From positions 351,610,329 to 351,674,328 of the forward strand of contig CM042686.1 of NCBI GenBank assembly GCA_023614405.1: a stretch of 64,000 nt of DNA, read 5' to 3'. Numbering within the stretch: position 1 is the first letter of the stretch; each line of letters begins with the position of its first letter. Made by a program: the position numbers and the translations under genes. Source of the DNA: Avena insularis. Its lineage: Eukaryota > Streptophyta > Magnoliopsida > Poales > Poaceae. Positions 45,105 to 56,457 of this stretch are shown in pieces. Under the pieces are notes generated by a model. It had not been told where the DNA came from. It searched no databases and saw only the letters and a list, made by a program, of their open reading frames with translations.

Positions 45105-45875
45105 CTACTCATCGTCGATGAAGTCGGAGTCTTCATCATCAGTGTAGAAGTCCACAGCATCCTCTGCCAGAAAATCGTCATCGTTGCTGAGGTAAGAATC
45201 CATATCTCCTTGGATGTCTTCTCCCTCATCATCCTCTTCCTTGGCGGCAAGCTGAGCTTCCTGCTCCTTGACGGTCTTCTCGAGGTCGGCCACCTTCTTG
45301 CGAAGACGGGCGATGGTGCGATCCTTCTTTGCACGCTAGCGACGAAGAGACTGGCGATCTTGGACGAGCAGTGCGAAAGTTTGGGCCTTCTGGTCGGTAA
45401 TGGCACGGTTCTGGTTGGCTAACTCCCTGGCATTGTCTAGTTCCTGCTGTGGGTCATGAAGAAAGAAGTCAACATTCTCCACTTGACGCCTCAACTCTGG
45501 GTGACTTGGCATCTCCATCGGCATTCCCATGAAGTCACGTCTTGCATAGTGGTCAAAACAGGTTCCTTGAATCTTGTTGACGCTGAGGGCACACAGACGT
45601 GCGAGAGCTTCATGCATTGCCCTGGCTAATCCATCTAGCCAGTTGTTCTCTCTCACAGAGAACTGAATTCTCCTGGAAGTTGGTGCTTCAATGCTTCGTC
45701 GAAGATCTGCAGTGACTAGCCATTGTAGGTCTCCTCCTAGGGGTCCTGGAAGTTGAGCTCCAAGAAACTCCGGATGTGGGCGTCCCAGTAACTCTGACAG
45801 TGAATCCAGATCCCTCTCGAAGATCAGCTGACCTCTGTTTCCCAACTGGTAAAACTTGCTGAACTGAGTCTCCAT
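45105..45875 (-). pseudogene. Extra 5' ORF of the Tekay element (ORF0), one internal stop
   Basis: Starts METQFSKFYQLGNRGQLIFE, 231 bp inside the 5' LTR and 249 bp before gag. 179 residues are open to a TAG at 45336-45338. The same frame then continues for 76 residues (IARLRKKVADLEKTVKEQEA coiled coil, then an acidic tail ending DSDFIDDE) to TAG 45105. The N-terminal ~130 residues look globular (two Trp, several Cys/His); the middle is a coiled coil. No retroviral domain is recognised. Tekay elements are usually described with one gag-pol frame, so this is unusual. Codon quality suggests it was once translated. Confidence 0.6.
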
Positions 45876-46090
45876 CTACAAGAATTTAGGATGAGGAAAT
45901 TAGTGAAGTGATGAAGTGTGTCAAATATTAAGTAGTAATGTAAGAATTTTGAGGAACATGTATTTTTGAGAAAGAATGAGTTCACAAGGGTAAGAGGGGA
46001 AATAGTTTTTCATAAATACTCACTTTGGTTTTGAAGCTAAGTTTTTGGTTTGGACGTCCATTCTAACTAGGGTCTCCTATGGTCAGGATG

Positions 46091-46105
46091 GCTCTGATAC
46101 CAACT
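46091..46105 (-). other. Tekay primer binding site
   Basis: The minus strand reads AGTTGGTATCAGAGC right after the LTR, the initiator-tRNA-Met-type site of chromoviruses. Confidence 0.8.
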
Positions 46106-49100
46106 TGTCAACACCCGGATTTTTAATCCCATATGCCCGTTATGCCATACCTCGCAATCCCAGGATTACCATTTTTGCGAGACATAACGGATTGGATATC
46201 ACAATACATCATCCATTACAAACCATACATCAGGTTTTACACAAATAAGGATCTCATGATCCAGTCTTTAATACAACAAGGAGCGGAATTAAACGATAGC
46301 ATAGTGGTGGGGTCCATCTTCAGGGGCACAGCCAATCCTGACGAAGGCAGATAGTCCTAGTTATCATAGCCGTCCTGCTGACCATCATCTTGATAATCTC
46401 CTTCATAGTCTGGCCATGATAATAGCCAGGGACAAAAGCCATGAGTACTCTTTAAGTACTCGCAAACTACTACTAACAAGGGTTACCATTCTAAGTTAAA
46501 GTACGGAATTTAAAGAATAACTATCAAGTTAAGTTTGAAACCTAAGCTGAGTTCTAAAGCAAGAAAAGATAAAGTAAAGTTCTAGAATCACTTAAGTTGG
46601 GAAGCTAATTTCATTAACACAACCCTGTTGTGGTCAAGTCAAAGGTCATCATTCATTTCAAGTATTTTAGAAAACATCTGACAACGAAATAGTATGGCCA
46701 TTCCAACTGTCCAGAACCGCGGACGCGGCTATTCAAATAGTTTGACACTCTACAGAGGTGGTACACTTTCACCACAAGATCCGATACATCTATCAGGGGT
46801 AACCCTGAATCATCATACTTAGTATGCAGATAATCAAACATAACCTTCCCTTTACACACCCTCCTATGAGCATGGCCTCCCAACCATGACCATCAGTCAT
46901 CTTGGGCACTGCATAGGTGGACATCATTGAGAGGTAGCCTCAGCTCAAACCTCTCCCGTGAGGGAACTAATACTAATGCATATAAATTTCCAGCTAAGCC
47001 TTACCCAATTCAGGTAATGTGGTTGTACGGTAAATTTGGAATGGTATCGCATCCGAATCCAACCATCAGTTTTATAAAAGGGTTAAGGCTCATGCCTCAT
47101 CATTTTCATCATCATAAACCAATTGTGTTTCTCAACACATGTCAAAACATCTCAATAGAATGACTCATCATTCCAAGGTTTTCATAACTCATTTTCACCA
47201 AGTGTTCCCATCTAAAGTGACTCAAGTTTTTGAGCTATTCTAAACTACTAAGTTAAGAGTGTTCACTAAGGTGGAAAGGTGGGATCAATCGCATACCATA
47301 GAATGACATCTAAAGGTTTCTAAGTAGGTCAAGTTTTATACTCTTTATGCTACCTTCAAAATTAATTAAAGAACTTTGTGTAACTAAGGGGGTAAAACTT
47401 ATTAATAAGACTTGGGGTACTAATAGTTAAAGGGGTGTGATCAAGGCATGCTTAAGGCATCTTTACTAAACCATCTAGTTTTATTCTAGCTTGCTAACAA
47501 TAGCTTACTAAAGCATGTTTTGCAAGGGTTATCTTGCCACTAATAGCTTGCCTTGGTTGGTGCAGTGGTTGAAGTTTTCTTCTTCTTCTTCTTCTTGGTA
47601 GAACTCCTCCTCCTCGAAGGCTTGGTCGGTACTATCGTCTAGAAATACATAGGGAGTGCACAATCACCAAAGCATACTTAACTTAGGCTAAGTAGTATTC
47701 TAAACCACACAATTGATGATCTATTATCATCCCAAACATCACAAGTTTTAATTCAATAGTTTCAACCTTTTTATTTTGGAAAAGTTATTTCTACTCATTG
47801 AAAAATTAACTACAATTTATTATTCACCACCAAAATATGCGATCATGTGGACACATGTCCTCACCACATATTCTAACATGTGGGAATGAGATTTAAAGGT
47901 TGGATCAATATTACTTTGGTTTAAGTTTATTATTTAATGAATTAAAGTGACTAGAAATGCCTATATAGCATTATTTTGGTACTAGTCCAAAGTCACTGCC
48001 TGTAAACCTTAATATTTGGAATCAACTCAAAAGCTAACTTGGTTGATTTTATAAAAATGTTTCAAGTTGCAAAAGCTTCTGTCTTCTAATTTTTATTAGG
48101 AGAAATCTATAACTCTAAATGGATTAAATCCAACGGGCTTGGATAGAGCATTTCAATACCTTTTAGACAAAATTAGTTTCATGTAATTTGGATTTGTCAA
48201 ACTCACAGAATTGAATTTTTAAACACTGGACAGAAACTATATTCTAACTAAAAAGAAAAATCTAGATTTGAATCTACGGGCTTGCGCGGGAAAGGCAATG
48301 GGCCGGCCCAGTGGCTCTCTGACGCAGGCTTAGCTTACAGGAGGTCCACTTGTCGGTGGCACTTAAACGCAGCTGAGACAGCGCTGTGTGGGCCGTGTGA
48401 TTAGAGGCTAGATCTACGGCTGAGGGTCGTCGTCGACGGACAGGTCGCCGTGACTCGAACCCTAGCGGCTCATTGGGGGTCTATTGAGGCGTACCAGGCT
48501 ACAGAGGTCGGCGAGGCGAACAAAGTGGAAGACGACGGCGAGGCGAGGCGTGGTCACGGCGGAGCTTGGGGTGGCCGGAATCAACGACACCCTTCTTCTC
48601 CCGAGGCGGCGGCTTCGGCTCCAATTCCGGCGAGCTGCTGCTCCACTTGCTCCGGTGAGGGGTGGGTGAGGTTCAGAGAGGTGAGGGGAGTGGAATGGTG
48701 TGAGTGTTTAGTGCTGGGGAGGGCTCCTTTTATAGGCTCGACGTTGAGACCGAGAAGGATGGGCGGTCGACGGTGGCGACATGGCTACGACGAGCTAGCG
48801 GCATGGCTGGGGATTGCGATTGGTGGGCGGTTCCCTGGCGGTGCTCTAGGACTTAAATGCGTCCGTAGGGGCGGTGGCATGCTTGGCAGGTGGCGCGGCT
48901 GTGCAGCGGCCACGGCAATGACCAGTGGCTGTGGGGCTTTAGGCGACGGAGATGTATGGGGTGTTCTCTAGGTCGGCGGAGGCGGTGGGGGGCGGGCTGG
49001 TGCCAAGTGGCATTGCGGCGGGGCGACGGCTCTGAGCAGCGTAGTTCAGTGGCGGCGCGGTTTCTCCTCGGTGGTCCACGTCTGGTCTTGGCTCGGGCAA

Positions 49101-49930
49101 GGGACCGAGAGGGGCGGTGCGGTGCTGGCTACCTCCTAGACATGGAGAGGAACGAGGAGGTGCAGTGCGTGAGCAAGCAGTTTGGCCCGGGGTGGTGCTC
49201 GGCATGGCATGGCATTGCTACTAGGGTGAGGGGATGGGTTGCAAATGGCATGGTTTGTTAAATGGAGATCAATTGGGGGCAAAACTCTATTCAAAACAGT
49301 GAGCTAGGATTAGAGGTGTGATTCTGCCTGCCAAGTGTTTGATGAAATGGCCGCAAGAGAAAAAGTTTTGAATTTTGAGTTCAAATTTTTTGGGTGATCT
49401 CCACTAGTGATAGGTAGTCTCTGGTTGCAAGGGTTTTGAAAATGGTGCTCAATTTGATGGTTTTTGAAATAGGGGTGATCTATGCATATGTATTAGATTC
49501 AATTTTCAACTATCATTTAAAATAGTTTACAGAATGTTTTTACTAGATCAAAAGGTGGGCCTTGGTACCTCATTATGTGTACTAGCAAGGGGTGCAAAGA
49601 TCAAGAATTGTTTCTGTTAAGAATTTAGTACTAGGAATAGCCAAAGTAGGCATGAGAGTTAGATTTGTCAAAATGACCATTCTTTCATTTTAATTCTTTT
49701 TGATTTGATTTTCTTTAGGAAAAGTTTGGGAATGATGTAGATGATGTTTAAATCACCTAGGAAACATTTTACAAGCATTGGATAAATCAATCATGGCAAT
49801 TCAAACAACTCCTATTTTAAATGCACACATATATGAATGCTTTCATTTTAAATTTGGAAAAGTTTTTTTTAACCCCAATTTTGGATGATTTGATCTTGAT
49901 AAGCTTGGATTGAAGTTTTGGGATGTTACA
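46106..49930 (-). repeat. Tekay 5' LTR
   Basis: 3825 bp. TATA box (minus) about 48726-48735. AT-rich parts are nearly identical to the 3' LTR, but a GC-rich block (about 48885-49065) is strongly diverged from its partner (39200-39420). It is followed by GTATG (49931-49935). Confidence 0.92.
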
Positions 49931-50494
49931 GTATGTCATCGATTACCTCATCAGCAGGCCGCTACCTCCAGTCCGAGCCATCTCGTGGCCAGAGGGGAAA
50001 AGGGTGAACCAAATACTCCCCGGTGGCAGGAATGTGGTGACCCTTCCCGCCCAGCATTTGGGGGGAAGAGGCTCGGCGCCCCTATACAAGGAGACCTTCT
50101 CCTACCTTAGAAAAGGTCGATCCCAATGATCTGTAACCCTAGACATTGATACACCATGTGCCCTCGTGAAACATCGCGAGAAATACAACCAAGCAAGAGT
50201 AGAGGCTTTACCTCCTCACGAGGGTCCCAAACCTTGGTAAAAACTCCTTGTGTCACCCTCTCTGTCATGCTCGTGCACCACCATCTCCGTTTCCGCTAAG
50301 AAGCCCGAAACGCGTGTTCAACCCCTCTCAAACTCAAGGTTTGTTGGACCCCTTGTTCCTTCACGGGACACTTTCTTCGACATTTGGCATGCCAGGTAGG
50401 GGGCTGAGGCGCGATTCGGAGAGCGTCAGACAACCATGATGTCATGGTAGCGCACGACGATTCTCGAGGAAGCCACTCCTGGTGTGGGAGGATT

Positions 50495-52051
50495 GAAAGG
50501 AATATGCCCGAGAGACAATAATAAAGTGGTTATTATGCTATTCCAGGTTTATAATAGATGTTTATTTTTTATGCTAGAATTGTATTGATAAGGAAACGTT
50601 AATACATGTGTGAATTATAAACAGATAAGGTTCCTAGTAAAGCCTCTCTTTATACTAGCTTGTTGATTAACAGATGATCAAAGGTTTCCTGATCATGAAC
50701 ATTGGATGTTGTTAATAATAGGGTCATATCATTAGAGAATGATATGATGAACAGTCACCCGCAGTAGATGTAGCAATACAATCACGTCATCAAGTTTAAA
50801 ATGCTATCGCATTCGTAGTAACTCAATGTCCTTAGACCATGAGATCACGTCAATCACTTTCACCTGAAGAGTACTTTGATTACATCTAACGTCACGCCGT
50901 AACAGGGTGATTATAAAGGTGTCGTCAGGTATTTGGAAAGTGTCAGCTGAGACTCGTGGATCAAGATTGGGATTTGTCCATCCGGATGATGGAGAGATAT
51001 ACTTAGGGCCCTCTCGGTGATATCACATTGACATAGCCTTGCAAGCAAGTAATTTGATCACTAGAATGTCATATCACAGGAATGAGAAAAAGAGTACTTG
51101 TCGAGAACGAGATTAAAAAAGGTATAGATGATACTGAATGATCGAATCTCGGACAAGTAATATATCGTGAGACAAAAGGAATTTGATTGCAGCGAAAGAG
51201 GTTCAGACGATCATCTGATTTTCGTGGAACTAGTAGGATTCATTATGGATCTCTAGGCCGCGCTAATGATTATTGATTGGACAAAGTCTCGTATCATGTC
51301 TGCGTAGTTCTCTAACCCGTAGGGAGACACACTTAAGGCTAACCGATGCGTTTGAGCGGATAGGGAACACATGGGAAGTCAATGGACATCGCAGAAAATT
51401 GTTTTGCTGCAGAAAATTGTTTTGCCGAAATAGTTTTGGGGTAGCGAAACAAAGCAAGGGATCAAAATGTTGATGTGTTCATTAATAAATTGAGTTGCAT
51501 TAAAACACATGGATATGTGGGCATTGATAAGTCTTGTTATTGCAAATCTCTTGTATTTCGGATATTGGTGGCATAGTGGGATGAAGCGGCTGGACAAACT
51601 TTACATGTCCGCGCACATGAGACCTGTTCCATGATTGACATGCAACTCGTTTTGCATAATTGGCTAGCGGGTGTCTGTCTCTCCCACTATAGTTGATATC
51701 TTATTTACACTGGTCTACTTAATAACTTGGTTATCACCGTTGTGGCTGAAGTTCGTAGGTAGAACGGTTCTATCCTAGAAAGCCCACAACTGCGTAAAAT
51801 ATGCAAAAATAAATTAGAGGCGACTAACTTGTTTTTGTAGGGCATGTGATGTGATATGGTATGTGATACAAATGTTGTTGTATGCAATGTGTTTTATTGT
51901 AAAACAACCGTTAGGAGCCATATGGTTGTTATTTTATTTTATGGCCTGCGTGCCGGAAAATGGAAATCTATGTGACGAGGGTTTAACTCATCAATGCCCA
52001 TTCTTATGGACTTGGGTTTTGGAGAAGGAGGGAGCAATGGAAGCATCAATC
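50495..52051 (+). mobile_element. Copia LTR fragment, Angela/BARE/WIS-like
   Basis: It starts TGAAAGGAATATGCCCGAGA and continues AATAATAAAGTGGTTATTAT, close to the TGTTGGAATTATGCCCTAGA beginning of Angela/BARE LTRs as I remember them. Later phrases ATAACAGGGTGATTATAAAG-like, GGGCCCTCTCGGT and GATCGAATCTCGGACAAGTAA follow the same family order. Internal copia genes are not visible. A small duplication (GCAGAAAATTGTTTTGC twice, about 51393-51426) is present. The right part (51500-52050) is uncertain. Confidence 0.55.
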
Positions 52052-52460
52052 TGCTAGCAAACAAACACATAGGGGACTCGAAGATTTACCCAGGTTCAGG
52101 CCTCGTAGAGGTCCCTACTCCTGCTTGTCTGCTCGTGGAATTAACAAAGGAATTGAAGATTACAATGGTGCGCAGATGCAATCTGGCGAGGGTTGTGGAA
52201 ACTAGGGTTGCGTGTGTCCTCCTCGCTGCCCCTCCTAGCCTTTATATAGATAGGCTAGGTCTCAGGTAGCAGGTCGAGTCGGTTACAGGTTAGGGTTTTC
52301 CCTTTAAACTTTCTATCTTTAGCTTCTTCTTGTTCCGCAAGCAATCGAGAGTCCGTAGGTTACTCGAGTTCTCCATTTGGGCCTTGGCAACACCGTGGGC
52401 TTCCGCCATATTCAGCCCGTATACACCAAGCTCGAGTACCTGTAGGGTATACCCATGTCA
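52052..52460 (-). repeat. RLG-4 3' LTR
   Basis: 409 bp, plus-strand ends TGCTAGCAAACAAAC...CCCATGTCA. TATA (minus strand) at 52242-52248, bracketed by the inverted repeat CCTAGCC (52234-52240) and GGCTAGG (52253-52259). The boundary is inferred from terminal TG/CA and the adjacent purine tract, without the second LTR. Confidence 0.6.
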
Positions 52461-53300
52461 GTAGCCCCTGAGTGTCCAGTGGAATCGCAGATTCGACTGG
52501 GGACTTTATGAAGTCTTTCGAGTGCATGACTGAGTATTTTTTGTCTGCTCTGTTTATGTCATAGGGATTGTTGATGTGCGTGCCTGATTTAACTGAGGCA
52601 TCGGTATCAGTTAACTACCTTAGAGTAAAACAACGCAATCTACTCGAACTCGAGTTCCCGAACTCGAATTCGGAAAAGTGCTGGTGTAATTCGACTCAAG
52701 CCGTGGCGGTCTTACAGGAGTCGAATTCCAGTATATGGGTGTGAGCACTCGACGCATACATTTCTGGTAGTGCGCAGCAAATGCGTTACCAGGCCTTATT
52801 CAGGTCTTATCTTCACGTTGCAAGCGCGGCATCCAAAATTTGTCATCGCGGAGATGATTCGGGTGACCCAGGAGACGCAATCTCTTTGTAGGGAAAAATC
52901 CTGAGGCGGCGTCGCCATAAACTTTGAGGATGTTATCGACACACATTACGACGTACAAACAATCATAGGGTGCGCGACCAGTGCTCCCTATGGGAGTAGC
53001 CCCCGAGTGCCTGGTTGAGTCGAATACTTAGGCAGGGACTAAAGAACTTTTTGCGACTACTGTCGTCTTTTGCTTGCTTGTTTCAATTGAATTTATTTCC
53101 GGCGCTCCCTATGGAAGTAACCCATGTCCATAATCGAATCACAGATTCGAGTGATTGGGTATGCTTTGAATGTCCATGTTCCTGTAGAAGAGAGAAAAAG
53201 AAAAATCGTAGGGTGCACGACAGCGCTCCCTATGGGAGTATCCCCCGAGTGCTTGGTGGAGTCGAGGACTTGAGCAAGGACTCAAGTAGTCGAAGTCTTC
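52461..53300 (-). repeat. RLG-4 polypurine tract and ~121 bp tandem repeats carrying tract-like motifs
   Basis: The tract (minus CACTCAGGGGCTAC, 52461-52474) abuts the LTR. Units starting GCTCCCTATGGRAGTA occur at about 52983, 53104 and 53225. Two of them include CCCCCGAGTG, the complement of a purine tract, and CTCCC-TAT-GGGAG, a perfect hairpin. First and third units also share upstream and downstream sequence. Confidence 0.6.
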
Positions 53301-53553
53301 TTCTACTCAATTTTGATGACATCAGTGCTGACGATGTGGTGATCTCATTTGCCTGCTTGAGCGGTTTTGACGGGACATGACGAGCGGTGGGTCCCATTTT
53401 CTGACCCTGACTTGACCGGGCGTGCGTAATCTTTGTTTTAACCGTGCCTCCTCGATTTCCGCATGTAATGGGGGTAGTGGGGGACGGTTCACGCTTCGGG
53501 TCCTCCACGTGTTGATCACGATGAACGCCACGCGTCTGATAGTGTTTTTGCTG

Positions 53554-53588
53554 GCCGTTGGATTACATCTTCCAGGGGGTTAAGTAGC
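53554..53588 (+). promoter_or_regulatory. Putative TATA region of the RLG-4 antisense gene
   Basis: GCCGTTGGATTACATC and AGGGGGTTAAGTAG (53575-53588) precede the ATG at 53750 by about 160 bp. It matches the RLG-C arrangement (CCGTTGATGAC, GGGGGCGGTTAAATAG). Confidence 0.45.
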
Positions 53589-54668
53589 AGTGCTACGACG
53601 GTAATTTTTTCCATATGCTCTTTTCTCTGCCTTTGCCTCCATCACCATTGCTGCTTCTCCTCTGCTTCCTAGAGTTCATCTTTCTCGCGGCACTGGACCA
53701 GCTCCGCGTATTCCCTAGTTACTTCCTCTGGTCACATCGCCACCACAGGATGGGGAAGAAGAAGGGAGGTGCTGTGGCTGAATCTGCCACCGCCACTGTT
53801 GCTGCCAAGAAGAAGGGCAGCTCTACCGCTGCGGGCACCAGCGCCGTCGTCACCGGGAAGAAGAAGGATGCAGACACTCGCATCACCAATGGCGCGTGGC
53901 GCGCGTCTATTATCAAGTCTTCTGAGCTCCGTCTTTTGCGCCAAGATGGAGTTCTATCTGTCGCAGTCACTGACGTGTGTGTCCTCGGTGGTGAGGTAAT
54001 CCCTTCTCCTCCTGTCGGTTTTCAGGTGATGTTCCCAGCGTTCATCATCCGCGGTCTCTCGCTGCCCCTGCATCCTTTCTTTAGGGGCCTTCTTTGCTTC
54101 TATGGGCTCCAGCTGCACCAGCTGTCCCCCAACTCCATCCTCCATGTATCTTGCTACATTAATCTTGCAAGTGCTGGCTCGGAATCGAGCCACACTTCGA
54201 TCTCTTCAAACGTCTCTTCAAGCTGAAGCGTCAGTCGACGTCTGACTTTGTAGTCTTCGATGTAGGTGGCTGCGGTATCCACGTCGACTCCTCCGTCACG
54301 TACTTCGACATCAAACTCATGGCGTCCGTCCAAGGGTGGAGGGACAAGTGGTTCTACATCCGCGACCAGAAGGTCGACGGAGACCATTTCGGACTCGCGC
54401 CCTTCGATCCCGCGACACCGTGCAAGAGGAGGCGCTCTTGGAAGAACGTAGTGATGCCCGGCGAGTCCGCGGAGACAGATGTGCTGTAAGAGCGCGTCTG
54501 CGACCTCGAGAGTCACATGGGAAAATAAGAGGGAGGTTGCGCCCTCATTCGCACATGGCTGCACCGTCGCGTCCAGTGGGCTGGCGCGAACGATGTCACT
54601 CGCGTGTCTACCGATGGCATTTCCGCGAGTGAAGTAGATAAAAGGATGCGTCTGGTCACCAAGTACAC

Positions 54669-56241
54669 TGATACATTGCAAATGTATCTATAATTTTTGA
54701 TGTTCCATGCTTGGTTTTATCTACTTTCTTGTGTTTTGTCCACACTTTGGAGAACTTTTCATATGATTTCTTGGACTAACCTATTAACAAGAGCTACAAT
54801 GCCAGCTGCCTGTTTTCTGCTGTTTTTGGTTCCAGGAAAGTCAGAAACGAATATTCTCGGAATTGGACGGGACAAAAGCCAAAGTGCCTATTTTCCGGAA
54901 GACATCTGAAGCCAGAATACGAGACGGAGAAGGGCTGGGGGCCAGCCACACCACCTGGCCAGGCCAGGCCCGTGCCAGGGGGTGGTCTGGCCGACCGCGG
55001 CACCCCCTCGTCCTCTCCTTCCACCTATATATTGCCCTCGGGACCAAAACCCTAGGTACCCGATCAAAAATCCACGAAAGAGTCTGTAGCCACCGTCATC
55101 TCCATCCCTACACCGGGAGGGATCTGAAGCTCTTCCCGGCACCACATCGGAGAGGGAATTCACCACAGGCCTTCTTCATCATCATGCAAGCCTCTGGTGT
55201 GATGCGTGAGTAGTTCATCTTTGGACTACGGGTCCATGTAGTAGCTAGATGGCTGGTTCTCCTCCTTTGTGCTTTCATGTTTAGATCTTGTGAGCTCCGT
55301 TCATGATCAAGATCATCTATTTGTAATCCATACATGTTGTGTTTGCGGGGATCCGATGGATATTTTGATGCTATTTCAGATTGATTATTGATTCTATCAT
55401 GTCTTTGTTATTTGTGATCTTGCATGCTTTTCGTTGTTAGTAGCTATCTTGGCCAGTAGATGCTAGCAACTCCAAGAGTTAGTATTTATGCTCGATAGTG
55501 GGTTCATGCCTCTGTAATGGGAAGTGAAATCTCTAAGGTACTAGATGTGCTGTTGCTACTAGGGAGAAAACAACAATCCTTTGTTCATAGAACAATAGTA
55601 TTGTTTACATTACACGCAATTCGTAAAGCAATAATCTGTTGCTTGCAACATAGTACTGGTGGGGGTTCGAATGATAACCTGAAGGTGGATATTAGTCATA
55701 GATGCAGTTGGATGGCAGTCTATGTATAATGTTGTAATGCTCAATCAAGTTCCAAAGGAGTCAAGATGATTAGTATATGCTTGTATGCTTTCTCGATGTT
55801 TGTCAATTGCCCCGCTATAATTTGTTCACCCAGCATGTTATCTATCTTAAGGAGAGCCACCTCTAGTGAACTATGGATCCCGGTCCTTTCTTTTACATAC
55901 AATCTATAAACTGTTTACTGCTTTGTGTTTACTTTCTGCAAACTATTACTTCCTTCCATTTGATACGTTTAATCCTTTGTTTTCAGCAAAACCGGTGAGA
56001 TTGACAACCTCATCGCAAGTTGGGGACAAAGTTCTGTGGTTGTGTTGTGCAGGTCTCCACGTTGATACTAGCACCGGTAGTGTGCCCTGCCAAGGCTCAG
56101 CTAGCAACACCTTTGGGGTGTTTCCTTGCTCCTACTGGTTCGATTAAACCTTGGTTTCATAACCGAGGGAAACTTACTGCTGTGCTCATCATACCTTCCT
56201 CTTTGGGTTCTCCAACGAGCTTGTTAATACACGAGCCAGCA
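54669..56241 (+). repeat. RLG-2 5' LTR
   Basis: 1573 bp, TGATACATTGCAAATGTATC ... CACGAGCCAGCA. Core promoter: hairpin arms CCACACCACCTGGC (54946-54959) and GCCAGGGGGTGGTCTGG (54974-54990), then TATATATT (55026-55033), 36 bp later. The first bases hold a small palindrome GATACATTGCAAATGTATC. Confidence 0.9.
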
Positions 56242-56251
56242 AGTATTTTTC

Positions 56252-56269
56252 TGGCACCATTGCCGGGGA
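56252..56269 (+). other. RLG-2 primer binding site (tRNA-Asp)
   Basis: TGGCACCATTGCCGGGGA, two differences from the tRNA-Asp complement. It starts 11 bp after the LTR, as in RLG-1. Confidence 0.8.
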
Positions 56270-56457
56270 GTCAAGGACATCTTCAGAAGGGGAGTCCCTC
56301 ATAACCAATCTGTTTACTTTGTTGTTTTTGTTTTGCTTAGTTTACTTTTTTCTTTGTTTGCTTGTTTCTTTATCAAAAATACAAAAAAAATTAGTTCCTA
56401 CTATAGTTGTTGTTTTCGTTGGTCTGTTATTGTCTTGCTTTATCATGCTTTCTATCA

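Larger units (their letters stand above)
36371..49930 (-). mobile_element. Tekay-type chromovirus (Ty3/Gypsy), full length, inactive
   Basis: 13,560 bp with ~3.9 kb LTRs and TSD GTATG. Minus-strand order: 5' LTR (right), primer site for initiator tRNA-Met, an extra ORF, gag with a zinc knuckle, protease, reverse transcriptase, RNase H, integrase with a chromodomain, polypurine tract, 3' LTR (left). The chromodomain and long LTRs starting TGTAACATCCC define the Tekay clade. Several stops and frameshifts break gag and pol. Confidence 0.93.
24681..50494 (+). mobile_element. Element A: LTR element fragment split by RLG-C and the Tekay element
   Basis: Pieces 24681-24712, 36012-36370 and 49931-50382, joined across two target duplications, give one LTR of about 833 bp. 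It starts TGTCGGACTATTGACACTAG and ends TTCTTCGACA. The next bases, TTTGGCATGCCAGGTAGGGG (50383-50402), look like the primer-site region of Tat-type Gypsy elements. About 110 bp of internal leader follows before the Copia LTR. No coding part is in the window. The second LTR was not seen. Confidence 0.5.

Noticed and set aside
36371..49930. Two separate solo LTRs rather than one Tekay element
   Set aside because: Primer site, polypurine tract, collinear gag-pol and a perfect GTATG duplication show a single insertion.
54154..54681. 175-residue minus-strand frame
   Set aside because: Shadow of exon 1 of the RLG-4 antisense gene, whose plus-strand frame matches a recognisable domain; it also runs into the RLG-2 LTR.
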